A DNA stretch of 64,000 bases. Source: Polynucleobacter sp. UK-Kesae-W10 (GTDB taxonomy: Bacteria; Pseudomonadota; Gammaproteobacteria; Burkholderiales; Burkholderiaceae). Below, piece after piece: positions 37,442 to 45,734 of the stretch. The DNA is taken from the NCBI RefSeq assembly GCF_018881575.1, contig NZ_JACVQB010000001.1, forward strand, positions 482,986 to 546,985, in the 5' to 3' direction. The translations under genes were made by a program, and so were the position numbers. The notes under the pieces were generated by a model, which had not been told where the DNA came from, did no database searches, and saw only the letters and a list, made by a program, of their open reading frames with translations. The number at the start of each line of letters is the position of its first letter. Position 1 is the stretch's first letter.

Positions 37442-37506
37442 TGAGAACAGTTCTCATCTATATTTGTATATAAATCAAATGCTTACGCTACACCTAGCAA
37501 GCGTAA
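37442..37506. repeat. Two inverted repeats upstream of the HiPIP gene
   Basis: TGAGAAC and GTTCTCA flank one A (37442-37456), a perfect palindrome of 15 bases. TTACGCT (37483-37489) pairs with AGCGTAA (37500-37506) across 10 bases. They lie 95-160 bases upstream of the HiPIP start, in a place suited to an operator and a leader hairpin. The regulator is unknown. Confidence 0.45.
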
Positions 37507-37600
37507 ATCATCTCCACTATGATCGGTTCTAGTTTTGAAAGCGCGTACTAAGTGTTGGTGCGTTTGCATATTGTTAGCTGTTTTATTTTTTGGAGAATCC

Positions 37601-37909
37601 ATGAAAAATAGTCGTCGCCAATTTATGATTTTGTCTGCTGCTGGTGCCTGTACTTTGGCTTTGAACGGTAAAGTTCAAGCTCAAGCCATGGTTGCTGATA
37701 CTGATCCACAAGCTGCTGCATTGGGATACAAATCTGACGCCACTAAAGTGGATAAGGCTAAGTATGCTAAATACGCTGCTGGTCAAGAGTGCGATAACTG
37801 TGCGCTTTACCAAGGTAAGGCTGGCTCTGCTGCTGGTGGTTGCCCATTGTTTGCCGGCAAACAAGTCGCGGCTAAAGGCTGGTGCTCTGCCTACGCTAAA
37901 AAGGCTTAA
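37601..37909 (+). CDS. High-potential iron-sulfur protein (HiPIP)
   Basis: Small periplasmic [4Fe-4S] electron carrier. The ATG at 37601 follows a TTTGGAGAA ribosome-binding site and gives 102 residues with a twin-arginine signal (NSRRQFMILSAAGAC), expected since the cluster is put in before export. The four cluster Cys are in QECDNCALYQ, GGCPLFAG and KGWCSAYA, with HiPIP spacing C-x2-C-x(13-16)-C-x(12-14)-C. It probably links the bc1 complex or other donors to a terminal acceptor. It is a single gene, with a terminator after it. Confidence 0.93.
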   Translation: MKNSRRQFMILSAAGACTLALNGKVQAQAMVADTDPQAAALGYKSDATKVDKAKYAKYAAGQECDNCALYQGKAGSAAGGCPLFAGKQVAAKGWCSAYAKKA

Positions 37910-37940
37910 GCCCTTTCTAGCAATTGGGGCCAAGTCCTCA

Positions 37941-37977
37941 AACAACAAAAAAGACTGCTGCGGCGGTCTTTTTTGTT
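37941..37977 (+). terminator. Terminator after the HiPIP gene
   Basis: AAAAAAGACTGC pairs with GCGGTCTTTTTT around TGCG, with one G-U pair. A long T tract (37969-37974) follows the GC part of the stem. Confidence 0.88.
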
Positions 37978-38049
37978 GGGTCTGACTGGCTCCGTCGATT
38001 TATTGCTTTCGCTTTATGATGATTTGCACTAAATAACGAAAAATAAACT

Positions 38050-38589
38050 ATGAGACACACCGCTAAATACCTGATCAAGCGCTATTCATTTTATTTTGGG
38101 GGCGACCAACCTGAGGTGGCATGGGCAGAGCGTTTGCGTTCCTGTGCTGGGGCTTTGGTAGGTTTGATGTTGGTGTTTACGATCGCCAAATTACTCGGTG
38201 AGCTTGCAGGTATTGACGAGTGGCTGATGGCTTCTTTGGGGGCTAGCGCCTTACTGGTGTTTGCTTTACCCGGTAGTCCCATGGCCCAGCCGTGGGCGGT
38301 GATTGCTGGCAATACGCTTTCAGCACTCATTGGCATCACAGCAGTAATCCTGATTCCTGAGCCTTTACTGGCTATGCCAATAGCAGCTAGCCTGTCGATT
38401 ATGGGAATGTTTATTTTGCGCTGCCTACATCCACCTGCAGCTGCGGTAGCGTTGATTGTGGTGTTGGGCCATGTCACCCATTACCGCTATGCCTTATTTC
38501 CAGTAATGGTCGATTCCATCTTGTTGATTGTGGCTGGGGCTATTTATAGCAATTTGACGGGAAAAGTCTACCCAAATAGGCCTAAATGA
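38050..38589 (+). CDS. HPP family membrane protein
   Basis: A 179-residue integral membrane protein with the family motif CLHPPAAAVALIVVLG and four to five hydrophobic helices (about residues 33-55, 60-78, 84-100, 105-125, 150-170). HPP proteins are linked to nitrite transport in chloroplasts and cyanobacteria. In other bacteria the role is unknown. The loop with SLGASALLVFALPGSPMAQPW is also typical. It is alone, with an inverted repeat over its 3' end. Confidence 0.85.
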   Translation: MRHTAKYLIKRYSFYFGGDQPEVAWAERLRSCAGALVGLMLVFTIAKLLGELAGIDEWLMASLGASALLVFALPGSPMAQPWAVIAGNTLSALIGITAVILIPEPLLAMPIAASLSIMGMFILRCLHPPAAAVALIVVLGHVTHYRYALFPVMVDSILLIVAGAIYSNLTGKVYPNRPK

Positions 38590-38637
38590 AGACAGTTCCT
38601 ATAACTGCCCTTAAAAATTAATTATTTAGGCCTATTT
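38574..38637. repeat. Long-armed inverted repeat at the 3' end of the HPP gene
   Basis: AAATAGGCCTAAAT (38574-38587) and ATTTAGGCCTATTT (38624-38637) are perfect reverse complements separated by 36 bases, the first overlapping the stop codon. TTTT follows near the end. It may be a terminator with a long loop. Each arm also has the palindrome TAGGCCTA. Confidence 0.55.
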
Positions 38638-38671
38638 TCTTCTATCTGTAGCTATCTTTTGATAAATCAGC

Positions 38672-38818
38672 TTATTTGATTTTTGTTGCTGCAATCGAGG
38701 CGATGCAGTCTTTAATGCCGTAGTTGTGGTATTTGCCGGCGTTTTCCTTTTTAAGGGATTGGGCGCACTCCACTACAGAATTGCGAACGTTGATTTTTGG
38801 GGTGTTAGCTGTGCTCAT
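38672..38818 (-). CDS. Small protein of 48 residues, unknown function
   Basis: An open frame below the usual length cut-off, but with good gene signals: ATG at 38818 with AGGAGT five bases upstream. It begins MSTANTPKINVRNSVVECAQ and has a second Cys in GIKDCIASIA. It is charged, without a signal peptide or membrane helix, so likely cytoplasmic. Two Cys 20 residues apart may bind a metal or form a disulfide. I do not recognise a family. Codon use looks ordinary for the window. It is antisense to nothing, in a gap between the HPP gene and manC. Confidence 0.6.
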   Translation of the reverse strand: MSTANTPKINVRNSVVECAQSLKKENAGKYHNYGIKDCIASIAATKIK

Positions 38819-39028
38819 ATTGACTCCTGTATGTTTCTAATGGGTTTGTGATTGAACTCATTTGGCTAAATTTACAAACTAAGCGCTATATTGCGCCCTT
38901 TATCTGGCCAGCACCTATTTTATAAAAGATTTTCACCCTATATAAAGCGATAAAATCTAGAGCTATTGGGCTAAATTCAATATAAGACCCAAATTGCACA
39001 ATATATTCAAAAGGTTGGCTATTTGCTT

Positions 39029-40495
39029 ATGACGCAAGTTTTGCCCGTAATTCTCTGTGGGGGGTCTGGAACTCGTCTTTGGCCGCTTTCCCGCTCTGGA
39101 TTCCCAAAGCAATTCTTGGTGCTTTCTGGCGATGGCTCAAATCAAAGCCTCTTTCAACAGGCGATTGGCCGCATTCATTCGGTTGCTGGCAAAGACATTA
39201 GCCTAGGTAAGACAGTCATTGTTACCAATGAAGAACATCGCTTTTTAGCGCTCGATCAACTGCGTGAATTAAAAGCAGTTGAGGCCACTTTATTGTTAGA
39301 GCCTTCTGGTCGTAACACTGCTCCTGCATTAACGCTGGCTGCACTATACGCACAAGAGCAAGGCGGCACAAATAGTGACCCGATTTTGGTAGTGACGCCT
39401 GCAGATCAAACCGTTACCAATCCTGCGGCATTTACAAAGGCATTGGCTCAAAGTATTGCGATTGCCAAAGAAGGTGCCATTGCTATTTTGGGTATTACAC
39501 CAACCGCTCCTGAAACAGGGTATGGCTACATCAAAGTTAGTGGTGATACTGGTGATGCAGGTCTGGTAGTGGAGCGTTTTGTAGAGAAACCAAACGAAGC
39601 GACTGCGAAGCAATACTTGGCTGAAGGTGGCTACTACTGGAACGGCGGCATGTTTGTTCTCAAGGCTAGTGTTTGGTTAGCTGCATTAAAAGAATACCGT
39701 CCTGATATTTTGGCTGCAACCGAAAAAGCATGGCAGGGCAAAGCAAGCGATGCCTCTGGTGATGCTGTGTTTATTCGTCCTGCAAAAGAATTGTTTAATG
39801 CCATTCCAAGTGAGTCAGTTGACTATGCCGTCATTGAAAAATGTCCAGGCAAGTTGCCCATCAAGATGGTAGAGCTTGATGCAGGCTGGAATGATTTAGG
39901 CGCATGGGATGCCGTGTGGCAAGTTGGCAAGCAAGATGCCAATGGCAATGTCACTAATGGCGATGCCTTGCTGACTAACTCTAAGAATTCACTCATTCAT
40001 GCAAGTAGCCGTTTAGTCAGTGCCGTGGGCGTAGAAAATCTGATCATCGTAGAGACTGCGGATGCCGTTCTGGTGGCCGATCGCAAAAATAGCCAAGATG
40101 TTAAAAATATTGTTGGCCAGCTTGAGACGCAAAAGCGTGAAGAAAAGAATTTGCATCGCAAAGTGTCCCGCCCCTGGGGCTGGTATGACAGCGTGGATGA
40201 GGGCGAGCGTTTTAAGGTAAAGCGTATACAGGTAAAACCTGGCGCGAGTTTGTCATTGCAAATGCACCACCACCGTGCTGAGCATTGGATTGTGGTCAAG
40301 GGTACTGCAGAGATTACCAACGGCGATCAAGTACTTTTACTCACGGAGAATCAAAGTACCTATATTCCTCAGGGCCAGACGCACCGCTTGGCCAACCCGG
40401 GTAAGACTCCACTAGAAATCATTGAGGTGCAGTCCGGCAGCTATTTGGGTGAAGACGACATTGTGCGTTTTGAAGATACCTATGGCCGCAGTTAA
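39029..40495 (+). CDS. manC: Mannose-1-phosphate guanylyltransferase / mannose-6-phosphate isomerase
   Basis: Bifunctional type II PMI-GMP: supplies GDP-mannose for the fucose pathway. The 488-residue protein has a nucleotidyltransferase domain (VLPVILCGGSGTRLWPLSR, VTPADQTV, and FVEKPNEATAKQYL), and a C-terminal cupin isomerase domain with RPWGWYDSVDEGERFKVKRI, SLQMHHHRAEHWIVVKG and PQGQTHRLANPG. The ATG at 39029 is preferred, but a TTG at 39023 has better spacing to AAGG (39011-39014). It is the first gene of manC-gmd-fcl and the polysaccharide region. Confidence 0.95.
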   Translation: MTQVLPVILCGGSGTRLWPLSRSGFPKQFLVLSGDGSNQSLFQQAIGRIHSVAGKDISLGKTVIVTNEEHRFLALDQLRELKAVEATLLLEPSGRNTAPALTLAALYAQEQGGTNSDPILVVTPADQTVTNPAAFTKALAQSIAIAKEGAIAILGITPTAPETGYGYIKVSGDTGDAGLVVERFVEKPNEATAKQYLAEGGYYWNGGMFVLKASVWLAALKEYRPDILAATEKAWQGKASDASGDAVFIRPAKELFNAIPSESVDYAVIEKCPGKLPIKMVELDAGWNDLGAWDAVWQVGKQDANGNVTNGDALLTNSKNSLIHASSRLVSAVGVENLIIVETADAVLVADRKNSQDVKNIVGQLETQKREEKNLHRKVSRPWGWYDSVDEGERFKVKRIQVKPGASLSLQMHHHRAEHWIVVKGTAEITNGDQVLLLTENQSTYIPQGQTHRLANPGKTPLEIIEVQSGSYLGEDDIVRFEDTYGRS

Positions 40496-40545
40496 TGAAT
40501 CATCATTATTTAGTAAATATTCAGTAAAAATAGAAGAGTCAATAT

Positions 40546-41673
40546 ATGAGTAAGCAAAAAGTCGCGTTAATCACTGGTATCACTGGTCAAGATGGTTCTT
40601 ATCTTGCTGAGTTCCTTTTAGAAAAAGGCTACATTGTTCATGGCATTAAGCGTCGCGCCTCTTCTTTTAATACCGAGCGTATTGATCATATTTATCAAGA
40701 TCCGCACATTAATCACCCCGATTTGATTTTGCATTACGGCGATTTAACGGATACCAGTAACTTGGTACGCATTATTAAAGAGTGCCAACCGGATGAGATT
40801 TACAACTTAGGCGCTCAGTCTCATGTAGCCGTCTCTTTTGAGTCGCCAGAGTACACGGCTGATGTCGATGCGATTGGCCCGTTGCGCATGTTAGAAGCCA
40901 TTCGTATTTTGGGTCTAGAAAAGAAAACCCGCTTCTATCAGGCGTCGACTTCCGAGCTTTATGGATTGGTGCAGGAGATTCCACAAAAAGAAACGACCCC
41001 GTTTTATCCTCGTAGCCCATATGCAGTAGCAAAAATGTACGCCTACTGGATTACTGTGAACTACCGTGAGGCTTATGGCATTTATGCTTGTAACGGCATT
41101 TTGTTTAACCATGAGTCTAAGCGCCGTGGGGAAACTTTCGTGACTCGCAAAGTCACCCGCGGTTTGGCCAATATTGCCCAAGGTCTTGAGAAGTGTCTTT
41201 ATATGGGCAATATCGATGCCTTGCGTGACTGGGGTCATGCCAAAGACTATGTGCGTATGCAGTGGCTGATGCTTCAACAAGATAAGCCAGAAGATTTTGT
41301 GATTGCTACTGGTGTGCAGTTTACCGTTCGTGAATTTATTATTCGTAGCGCCAAGCAATTGGGCATTACCTTGAAATTTGAAGGGGCTGCCGAAAATGAA
41401 AAGGCTATTGTTGCCTCGATTGAAGGCGATAAGGCTCCAGCATTAAAAGTAGGTGATGTGATTGTGCAAATTGACCCACGCTACTACCGTCCAACGGAAG
41501 TGGAAACGCTCTTGGGTGATCCAACAAAGGCAAAAGAGAAGCTTGGCTGGGTCCCAGAAATCACTCTTGATCAAATGATCGTTGAGATGGTGGCCAATGA
41601 CTTAGACAAGGCCAAGCAACATGCGCTATTGCTCAAGCATGGTCACTCTGTAGCTGTTGGTAAAGAGAATTAA
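40546..41673 (+). CDS. gmd: GDP-mannose 4,6-dehydratase
   Basis: Converts GDP-mannose to GDP-4-keto-6-deoxymannose. The 375-residue protein closely follows the E. coli Gmd pattern: [94 protein letters not shown] and [20 protein letters not shown]. It is 50 bases after manC and 7 bases before fcl, the canonical order for GDP-L-fucose. It differs from the paralogue at 24114, which lacks much of the C-terminal segment. Confidence 0.97.
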   Translation: MSKQKVALITGITGQDGSYLAEFLLEKGYIVHGIKRRASSFNTERIDHIYQDPHINHPDLILHYGDLTDTSNLVRIIKECQPDEIYNLGAQSHVAVSFESPEYTADVDAIGPLRMLEAIRILGLEKKTRFYQASTSELYGLVQEIPQKETTPFYPRSPYAVAKMYAYWITVNYREAYGIYACNGILFNHESKRRGETFVTRKVTRGLANIAQGLEKCLYMGNIDALRDWGHAKDYVRMQWLMLQQDKPEDFVIATGVQFTVREFIIRSAKQLGITLKFEGAAENEKAIVASIEGDKAPALKVGDVIVQIDPRYYRPTEVETLLGDPTKAKEKLGWVPEITLDQMIVEMVANDLDKAKQHALLLKHGHSVAVGKEN

Positions 41674-41680
41674 TTAAAAA

Positions 41681-42655
41681 ATGGCCCTAGATTTAAATCA
41701 AAAGATATATGTAGCTGGTCACCGTGGCATGGTGGGTTCTGCCATTGTGCGCAACCTTAAGGCCAAGGGTTATACCAATATTGTTACTCGCACCCATGCC
41801 GAGCTTGATCTCACCAATCAGGCGGCTGTTGAAGCCTTTTTCAAAGCGGAGAAGCCAGATCAAGTTTATTTGGCCGCTGCGAAGGTAGGGGGTATTTATG
41901 CCAATAATACTTTTCCGGCAGAATTTATTTACGACAACCTCATGGTGCAAAACAATGTGGTGCACCAGGCTTTTGCCCATGGCGTTAAAAAGTTGCTATT
42001 TTTAGGTTCAAGCTGCATCTATCCTCGCATGGCTCCGCAGCCAATGAGTGAAGATGCCCTCCTGACTGGAAAGTTGGAGCCAACCAATGAGCCGTATGCG
42101 ATTGCCAAAATTGCAGGCATTAAATTGTGTGAAAGCTATAACCGCCAATATGGCCAGTCTCACGGTGTGGATTACCGCTCAGTGATGCCAACTAATTTAT
42201 ACGGTCCAGGTGATAACTATCACCCTGAAAATAGCCACGTCATCCCAGCACTCATCCGTCGTTTTCATGAAGCAAAAGTGGCTAATGCGCCAGAGGTGGT
42301 GATTTGGGGAACGGGCACTCCGAAGCGTGAGTTTTTGTATGTTGATGATATGGCGGCAGCTTCCGTGTTTGTAATGGAGTTGGATAAATCAGCTTACGAT
42401 GCCCAAACTGAGCCCATGCAAAGTCATATTAATGTGGGGTATGGGGATGATGTCACGATTGCCCAGCTTTCCTCTGCTGTGGCTAAGGCTACCGGCTATC
42501 AAGGCAATATTGGTTTTGATACTTCCAAGCCTGATGGCACACCGCGAAAGTGGATGGATTCCAAACGTCTTAATAATTTAGGCTGGAAGCCACAAGTTGA
42601 TTTAGAGCGCGGTCTTGCTTTAGCTTATGCGGACTTTTGTAAAGAAGTTGCCTGA
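41681..42655 (+). CDS. fcl: GDP-L-fucose synthase
   Basis: Epimerises and reduces GDP-4-keto-6-deoxymannose to GDP-L-fucose with NADPH. The 324-residue protein has [69 protein letters not shown] with YxxxK, and a [20 protein letters not shown] segment. It completes the GDP-fucose set with manC and gmd. Glycosyltransferase genes follow directly, so fucose should be part of the encoded glycan. Confidence 0.96.
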   Translation: MALDLNQKIYVAGHRGMVGSAIVRNLKAKGYTNIVTRTHAELDLTNQAAVEAFFKAEKPDQVYLAAAKVGGIYANNTFPAEFIYDNLMVQNNVVHQAFAHGVKKLLFLGSSCIYPRMAPQPMSEDALLTGKLEPTNEPYAIAKIAGIKLCESYNRQYGQSHGVDYRSVMPTNLYGPGDNYHPENSHVIPALIRRFHEAKVANAPEVVIWGTGTPKREFLYVDDMAAASVFVMELDKSAYDAQTEPMQSHINVGYGDDVTIAQLSSAVAKATGYQGNIGFDTSKPDGTPRKWMDSKRLNNLGWKPQVDLERGLALAYADFCKEVA

Positions 42656-42668
42656 TCGTTCATGATCA

Positions 42669-43727
42669 ATGGGTAAGCTGGCTAACTGGACTCTAGCGCT
42701 TGCGCAAAAGACGGTCACTCGCCTAGATCGTCAGCAAGAGTCGGTCAAAGTATTTCTAAAGCATGATTACGAGTTTTCAATAGCCAATACACGCCTTGTC
42801 TCTAGTCGGGGTTTATTGGCAAACTGCGACGTGAAGTCATCAAACCCGATTTCTTCTGAAGTCGATCAAACTTACTTGGACAGCATCCCTCGGCAAGTCG
42901 GTGCTTTAGAGCACCTAGATCGACCAGTCAGTATTTATGTTTGCTCGGATGGACTCTCTTATTTTGCTCAGAACATACTTCCCAAGTTGCAGCAAGTATT
43001 TGTACTGGTCAGTGGGGATAGCGATTTGGCAATTTCCGCCAAGACCTTAGGTGGTGATTTTGAGGCAATTGCAAATCATCCTTTATTAAGCGTCTGGTTT
43101 GCACAAAATACAGATGAAACCCACGCCAAAGTGCATCCACTGCCTATCGGCTTGGATTTTCATTCGCGCTGGAGAGATGCTCAGATTTGGGGTGGTGGTT
43201 TTATTCTCCCGTCGATGCAAGAGGCGGAGCTACGCCACATCTTGAGTCAATCGCCACCATGGACGAAACGAAAAATGCTCGCGTATTGCAATTGGGGGGT
43301 ATCTGTTGATCGTGGTGATCGCATGCAATGCAAAGAGCAAATGCATCCTCAAGCCTACTTTTATCAAACCCAACGCTCAAGTCGAACTGATACGTGGGTA
43401 GAGCAAGCCCAATATGCTTTTGTTACTAGTCCAAGTGGTGCTGGTTTAGATTGTCACCGTACTTGGGAGGCTTTAGCCTTAGGTTGTGTGCCTATTGTGA
43501 AGCGCTCGCTGATGACTGAGGTATTTGAGCAATTGCCGGTAATGGTTGTAGATAATTGGGCGCAAGTCAACCCGCAGTTATTGCACAGTGAAGCAGCACG
43601 TTTAAGTGCCCAAACCTTTGACTTCTCAAAGTTGTTGTTAAGTTACTGGATTCATCGAATCCATCAGGCAGATGTTATGCCTTCACTATGCTTGACACTA
43701 AATCAGACTCAAAACTTATTGATATGA
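42669..43727 (+). CDS. Exostosin-like glycosyltransferase
   Basis: A 352-residue cytoplasmic protein whose C-terminal half matches the exostosin/GT47-type pattern: QYAFVTSPSGAGLDCHRTW and EALALGCVPIVKRSLMTEVF, where the Glu and Pro-Ile-Val segment form the donor site in GT-B folds. The N-terminal half has SIYVCSDGLSYFAQNILPKL and a PLPIGLDFHSR element typical of these enzymes. Acceptor and donor are unknown. Its position after fcl makes fucosyl transfer possible. It ends in an ATGA overlap with the next gene. Confidence 0.65.
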   Translation: MGKLANWTLALAQKTVTRLDRQQESVKVFLKHDYEFSIANTRLVSSRGLLANCDVKSSNPISSEVDQTYLDSIPRQVGALEHLDRPVSIYVCSDGLSYFAQNILPKLQQVFVLVSGDSDLAISAKTLGGDFEAIANHPLLSVWFAQNTDETHAKVHPLPIGLDFHSRWRDAQIWGGGFILPSMQEAELRHILSQSPPWTKRKMLAYCNWGVSVDRGDRMQCKEQMHPQAYFYQTQRSSRTDTWVEQAQYAFVTSPSGAGLDCHRTWEALALGCVPIVKRSLMTEVFEQLPVMVVDNWAQVNPQLLHSEAARLSAQTFDFSKLLLSYWIHRIHQADVMPSLCLTLNQTQNLLI

Positions 43728-44650
43728 GTGCTTCCTCACTAAATACCCTAGTGCCTATTACTCAAGCGACCGTATTGCTTGCTGGGACAGCTCGTGATGT
43801 TGCTGCCCATATTGGCTCTGAAATGAGTCATTTAATTGCGGCTACAAAGCAATTTAAACAAGTCTTTGTATTGGTAGTGGAAAGTGACTCTTCTGACAAT
43901 ACGGTATCAGTATTGGAGGATTTAAAGAAGAGTATCCCCAACTTTGATTACTTGGCTTTGGGTAAGTTATCGGAGCATATTTCAAGCAGAACCGAGCGCC
44001 TAGCGCATTGCCGCAATCAAGTTATTGAAGCTGTTCGTAATAATCCCTTGTATGCAGCAGTCGATTATGTGATGCTGGCCGACCTAGATGGCCTGAATTC
44101 TGAATTAACTGCCTCGGCGATTACCAATTGCTGGAGTGGCGCCACTCCTTGGGATGTGGTGACTGCGAACCAGCTTGATTTTTACTACGATGTCTATGCA
44201 CTACGTCATCGTGACTGGTCACCTAGCGATTGCTTGTCCCAGCAGATTCGCTTGGAGCCTGTATTGGGTCATGATGCTTCGATTAATTTATCCGTTTGGG
44301 CTAAGCAAGTGAAGTTACCACCCGAGCGCGGTTATATTGAGGTCGAATCCGCTTTTGGTGGTTTTGCAATTTATAAGAGGTCAGCTTTTTTAGCTGGCAC
44401 TTACATTGGTCGCATGATCGATGATGGTCAAGAAAAAGATGTTTGTGAGCATGTGGCTATGCATGCTGCTATTCGCAAAGCGGGATATCGAATTTTTATT
44501 AATTGCGCTCTAATCAATTGCAAGAGACCAGCAGATCCAAATCAAAAGCAGAAACAATCTGGCTTAATGATGAGCGGTATTAGAAGCTTGGGCATCATCT
44601 TGTTTGGCAAGAAGCGCTTTAAAAAGTATCTCGATTTACTGGCGCCATAA
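43724..44650 (+). CDS. Putative glycosyltransferase (GT-A-like, CAP59-like)
   Basis: A 308-residue protein with a GT-A-like core: ATVLLAGTARDVAAHIGSEM, FVLVVESDSSDNTVSVLEDL, and VDYVMLADLDGLNSEL with a DLD metal-binding motif. The later EVESAFGGFAIYKRSAFLAG is found in related polysaccharide glycosyltransferases and fungal CAP59-type mannosyltransferases. The frame opens at an ATG at 43688, but the ATG at 43724, in ATGA overlap with the previous gene, is a likely start. Acceptor and sugar are not known. Confidence 0.6.
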   Translation: MSASSLNTLVPITQATVLLAGTARDVAAHIGSEMSHLIAATKQFKQVFVLVVESDSSDNTVSVLEDLKKSIPNFDYLALGKLSEHISSRTERLAHCRNQVIEAVRNNPLYAAVDYVMLADLDGLNSELTASAITNCWSGATPWDVVTANQLDFYYDVYALRHRDWSPSDCLSQQIRLEPVLGHDASINLSVWAKQVKLPPERGYIEVESAFGGFAIYKRSAFLAGTYIGRMIDDGQEKDVCEHVAMHAAIRKAGYRIFINCALINCKRPADPNQKQKQSGLMMSGIRSLGIILFGKKRFKKYLDLLAP

Positions 44651-44669
44651 TTCTCGACCTGATGATTGA

Positions 44670-45623
44670 TTACCCAATAATTTTTTTGAGTTTTCGTTTT
44701 AAAGACTGTTTACGCTTCTCAATATATTGCTGAAAAGCATATGGCGCATAAGCCCAATAGGTTATTTCGTTTGTTTTTAAAAAGGTTGCCATACAGGCCT
44801 TGGCAGTTCCTTGAAAATGCAAGGCCGCCACTGGAATTGCTGTATTCGAGCTGCCGAGATAGGCTTGGTACTGCCCGTTCTGAGTGGTGATCTTCTTAAG
44901 GTGAACATTGCTTACCATCTCAAATTCATGATCAAAACAATTTCCAGTTTGATTCAGGTTGTTATCAAACAGAGGTAATCCGTAAAGATGGGCATCGGCT
45001 AAATTCAAAATATTCAGGTTAGTTCTTTGCCATAGATAAAGTGCAGTCATATCGCAAATACCGCCAGGGATTTTGTGTATTTGGTGGTAAGTGTATTTTT
45101 CATCAAGCAGGCGCCTGCTATCGCCCTGGTAGAGTTGACCTAGAAATAGAATGAATTGCTGCAGGCCACTCAAGGTCCAATAAGAGCAATGTGGAGAAGA
45201 TGCGAGTACATAGTCTTCTTGATGGGGCGTTGAAAAGGCAGCTTCACTTTTTTGAATTAATGGATGCCCTTGTACTTTGGATAAGTCGGCAGTTAATACC
45301 AGGTCACTATCGATCATCCAGAAATGATCAAGCCCTAATTGTTTAGCAACTTCGTACAGATAGAAGTAGCGTTTAAAGCATAAGAGCTCAAATTCCCGGG
45401 TCGCCGTCGACATATGTACATAATGGCGCTCAAATTCCTCATAAAGTGGCAGTGAAATCTGACTATCTTCATAGAATTGATCACAGATTTGGCCTGTAGC
45501 CGCATCATTGCCAATCAGGATGGCCTGGTTGCCAAATTTTTTGACAAATTGAGCGGCAATCTTGAGGTAATCCTGTGATCCATGGTGAATCACGAAGACG
45601 GTTGCGGGGGTTGGGTGTGGCAT
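44670..45623 (-). CDS. Putative glycosyltransferase, unassigned, on the opposite strand
   Basis: A 317-residue protein (if the ATG at 45623 is used; a TTG at 45662 would add 13 residues). It has TVFVIHHGSQDYLKIAAQFV at the start and FWMIDSDLVLTADLSKV, a DSD motif like the metal site of GT-A enzymes, then a C-terminal basic tail (KRKQSLKRKLKKIIG) that could contact the membrane. I cannot assign a family with certainty. It is the only leftward gene in the region from 39 to 64 kb, and separates the GT genes from msbA. It might be a late insertion. Confidence 0.5.
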   Translation of the reverse strand: MPHPTPATVFVIHHGSQDYLKIAAQFVKKFGNQAILIGNDAATGQICDQFYEDSQISLPLYEEFERHYVHMSTATREFELLCFKRYFYLYEVAKQLGLDHFWMIDSDLVLTADLSKVQGHPLIQKSEAAFSTPHQEDYVLASSPHCSYWTLSGLQQFILFLGQLYQGDSRRLLDEKYTYHQIHKIPGGICDMTALYLWQRTNLNILNLADAHLYGLPLFDNNLNQTGNCFDHEFEMVSNVHLKKITTQNGQYQAYLGSSNTAIPVAALHFQGTAKACMATFLKTNEITYWAYAPYAFQQYIEKRKQSLKRKLKKIIG

Positions 45624-45734
45624 CAGTAAATTTAGGGGCTGTAGGCTGCTATTAGGGCTCAATGTACTGCTATTAATCGATTAAAATCAAGACATTATGC
45701 CAATCTAGTGTGGGTTGGCGACCTTTATGCCTTT

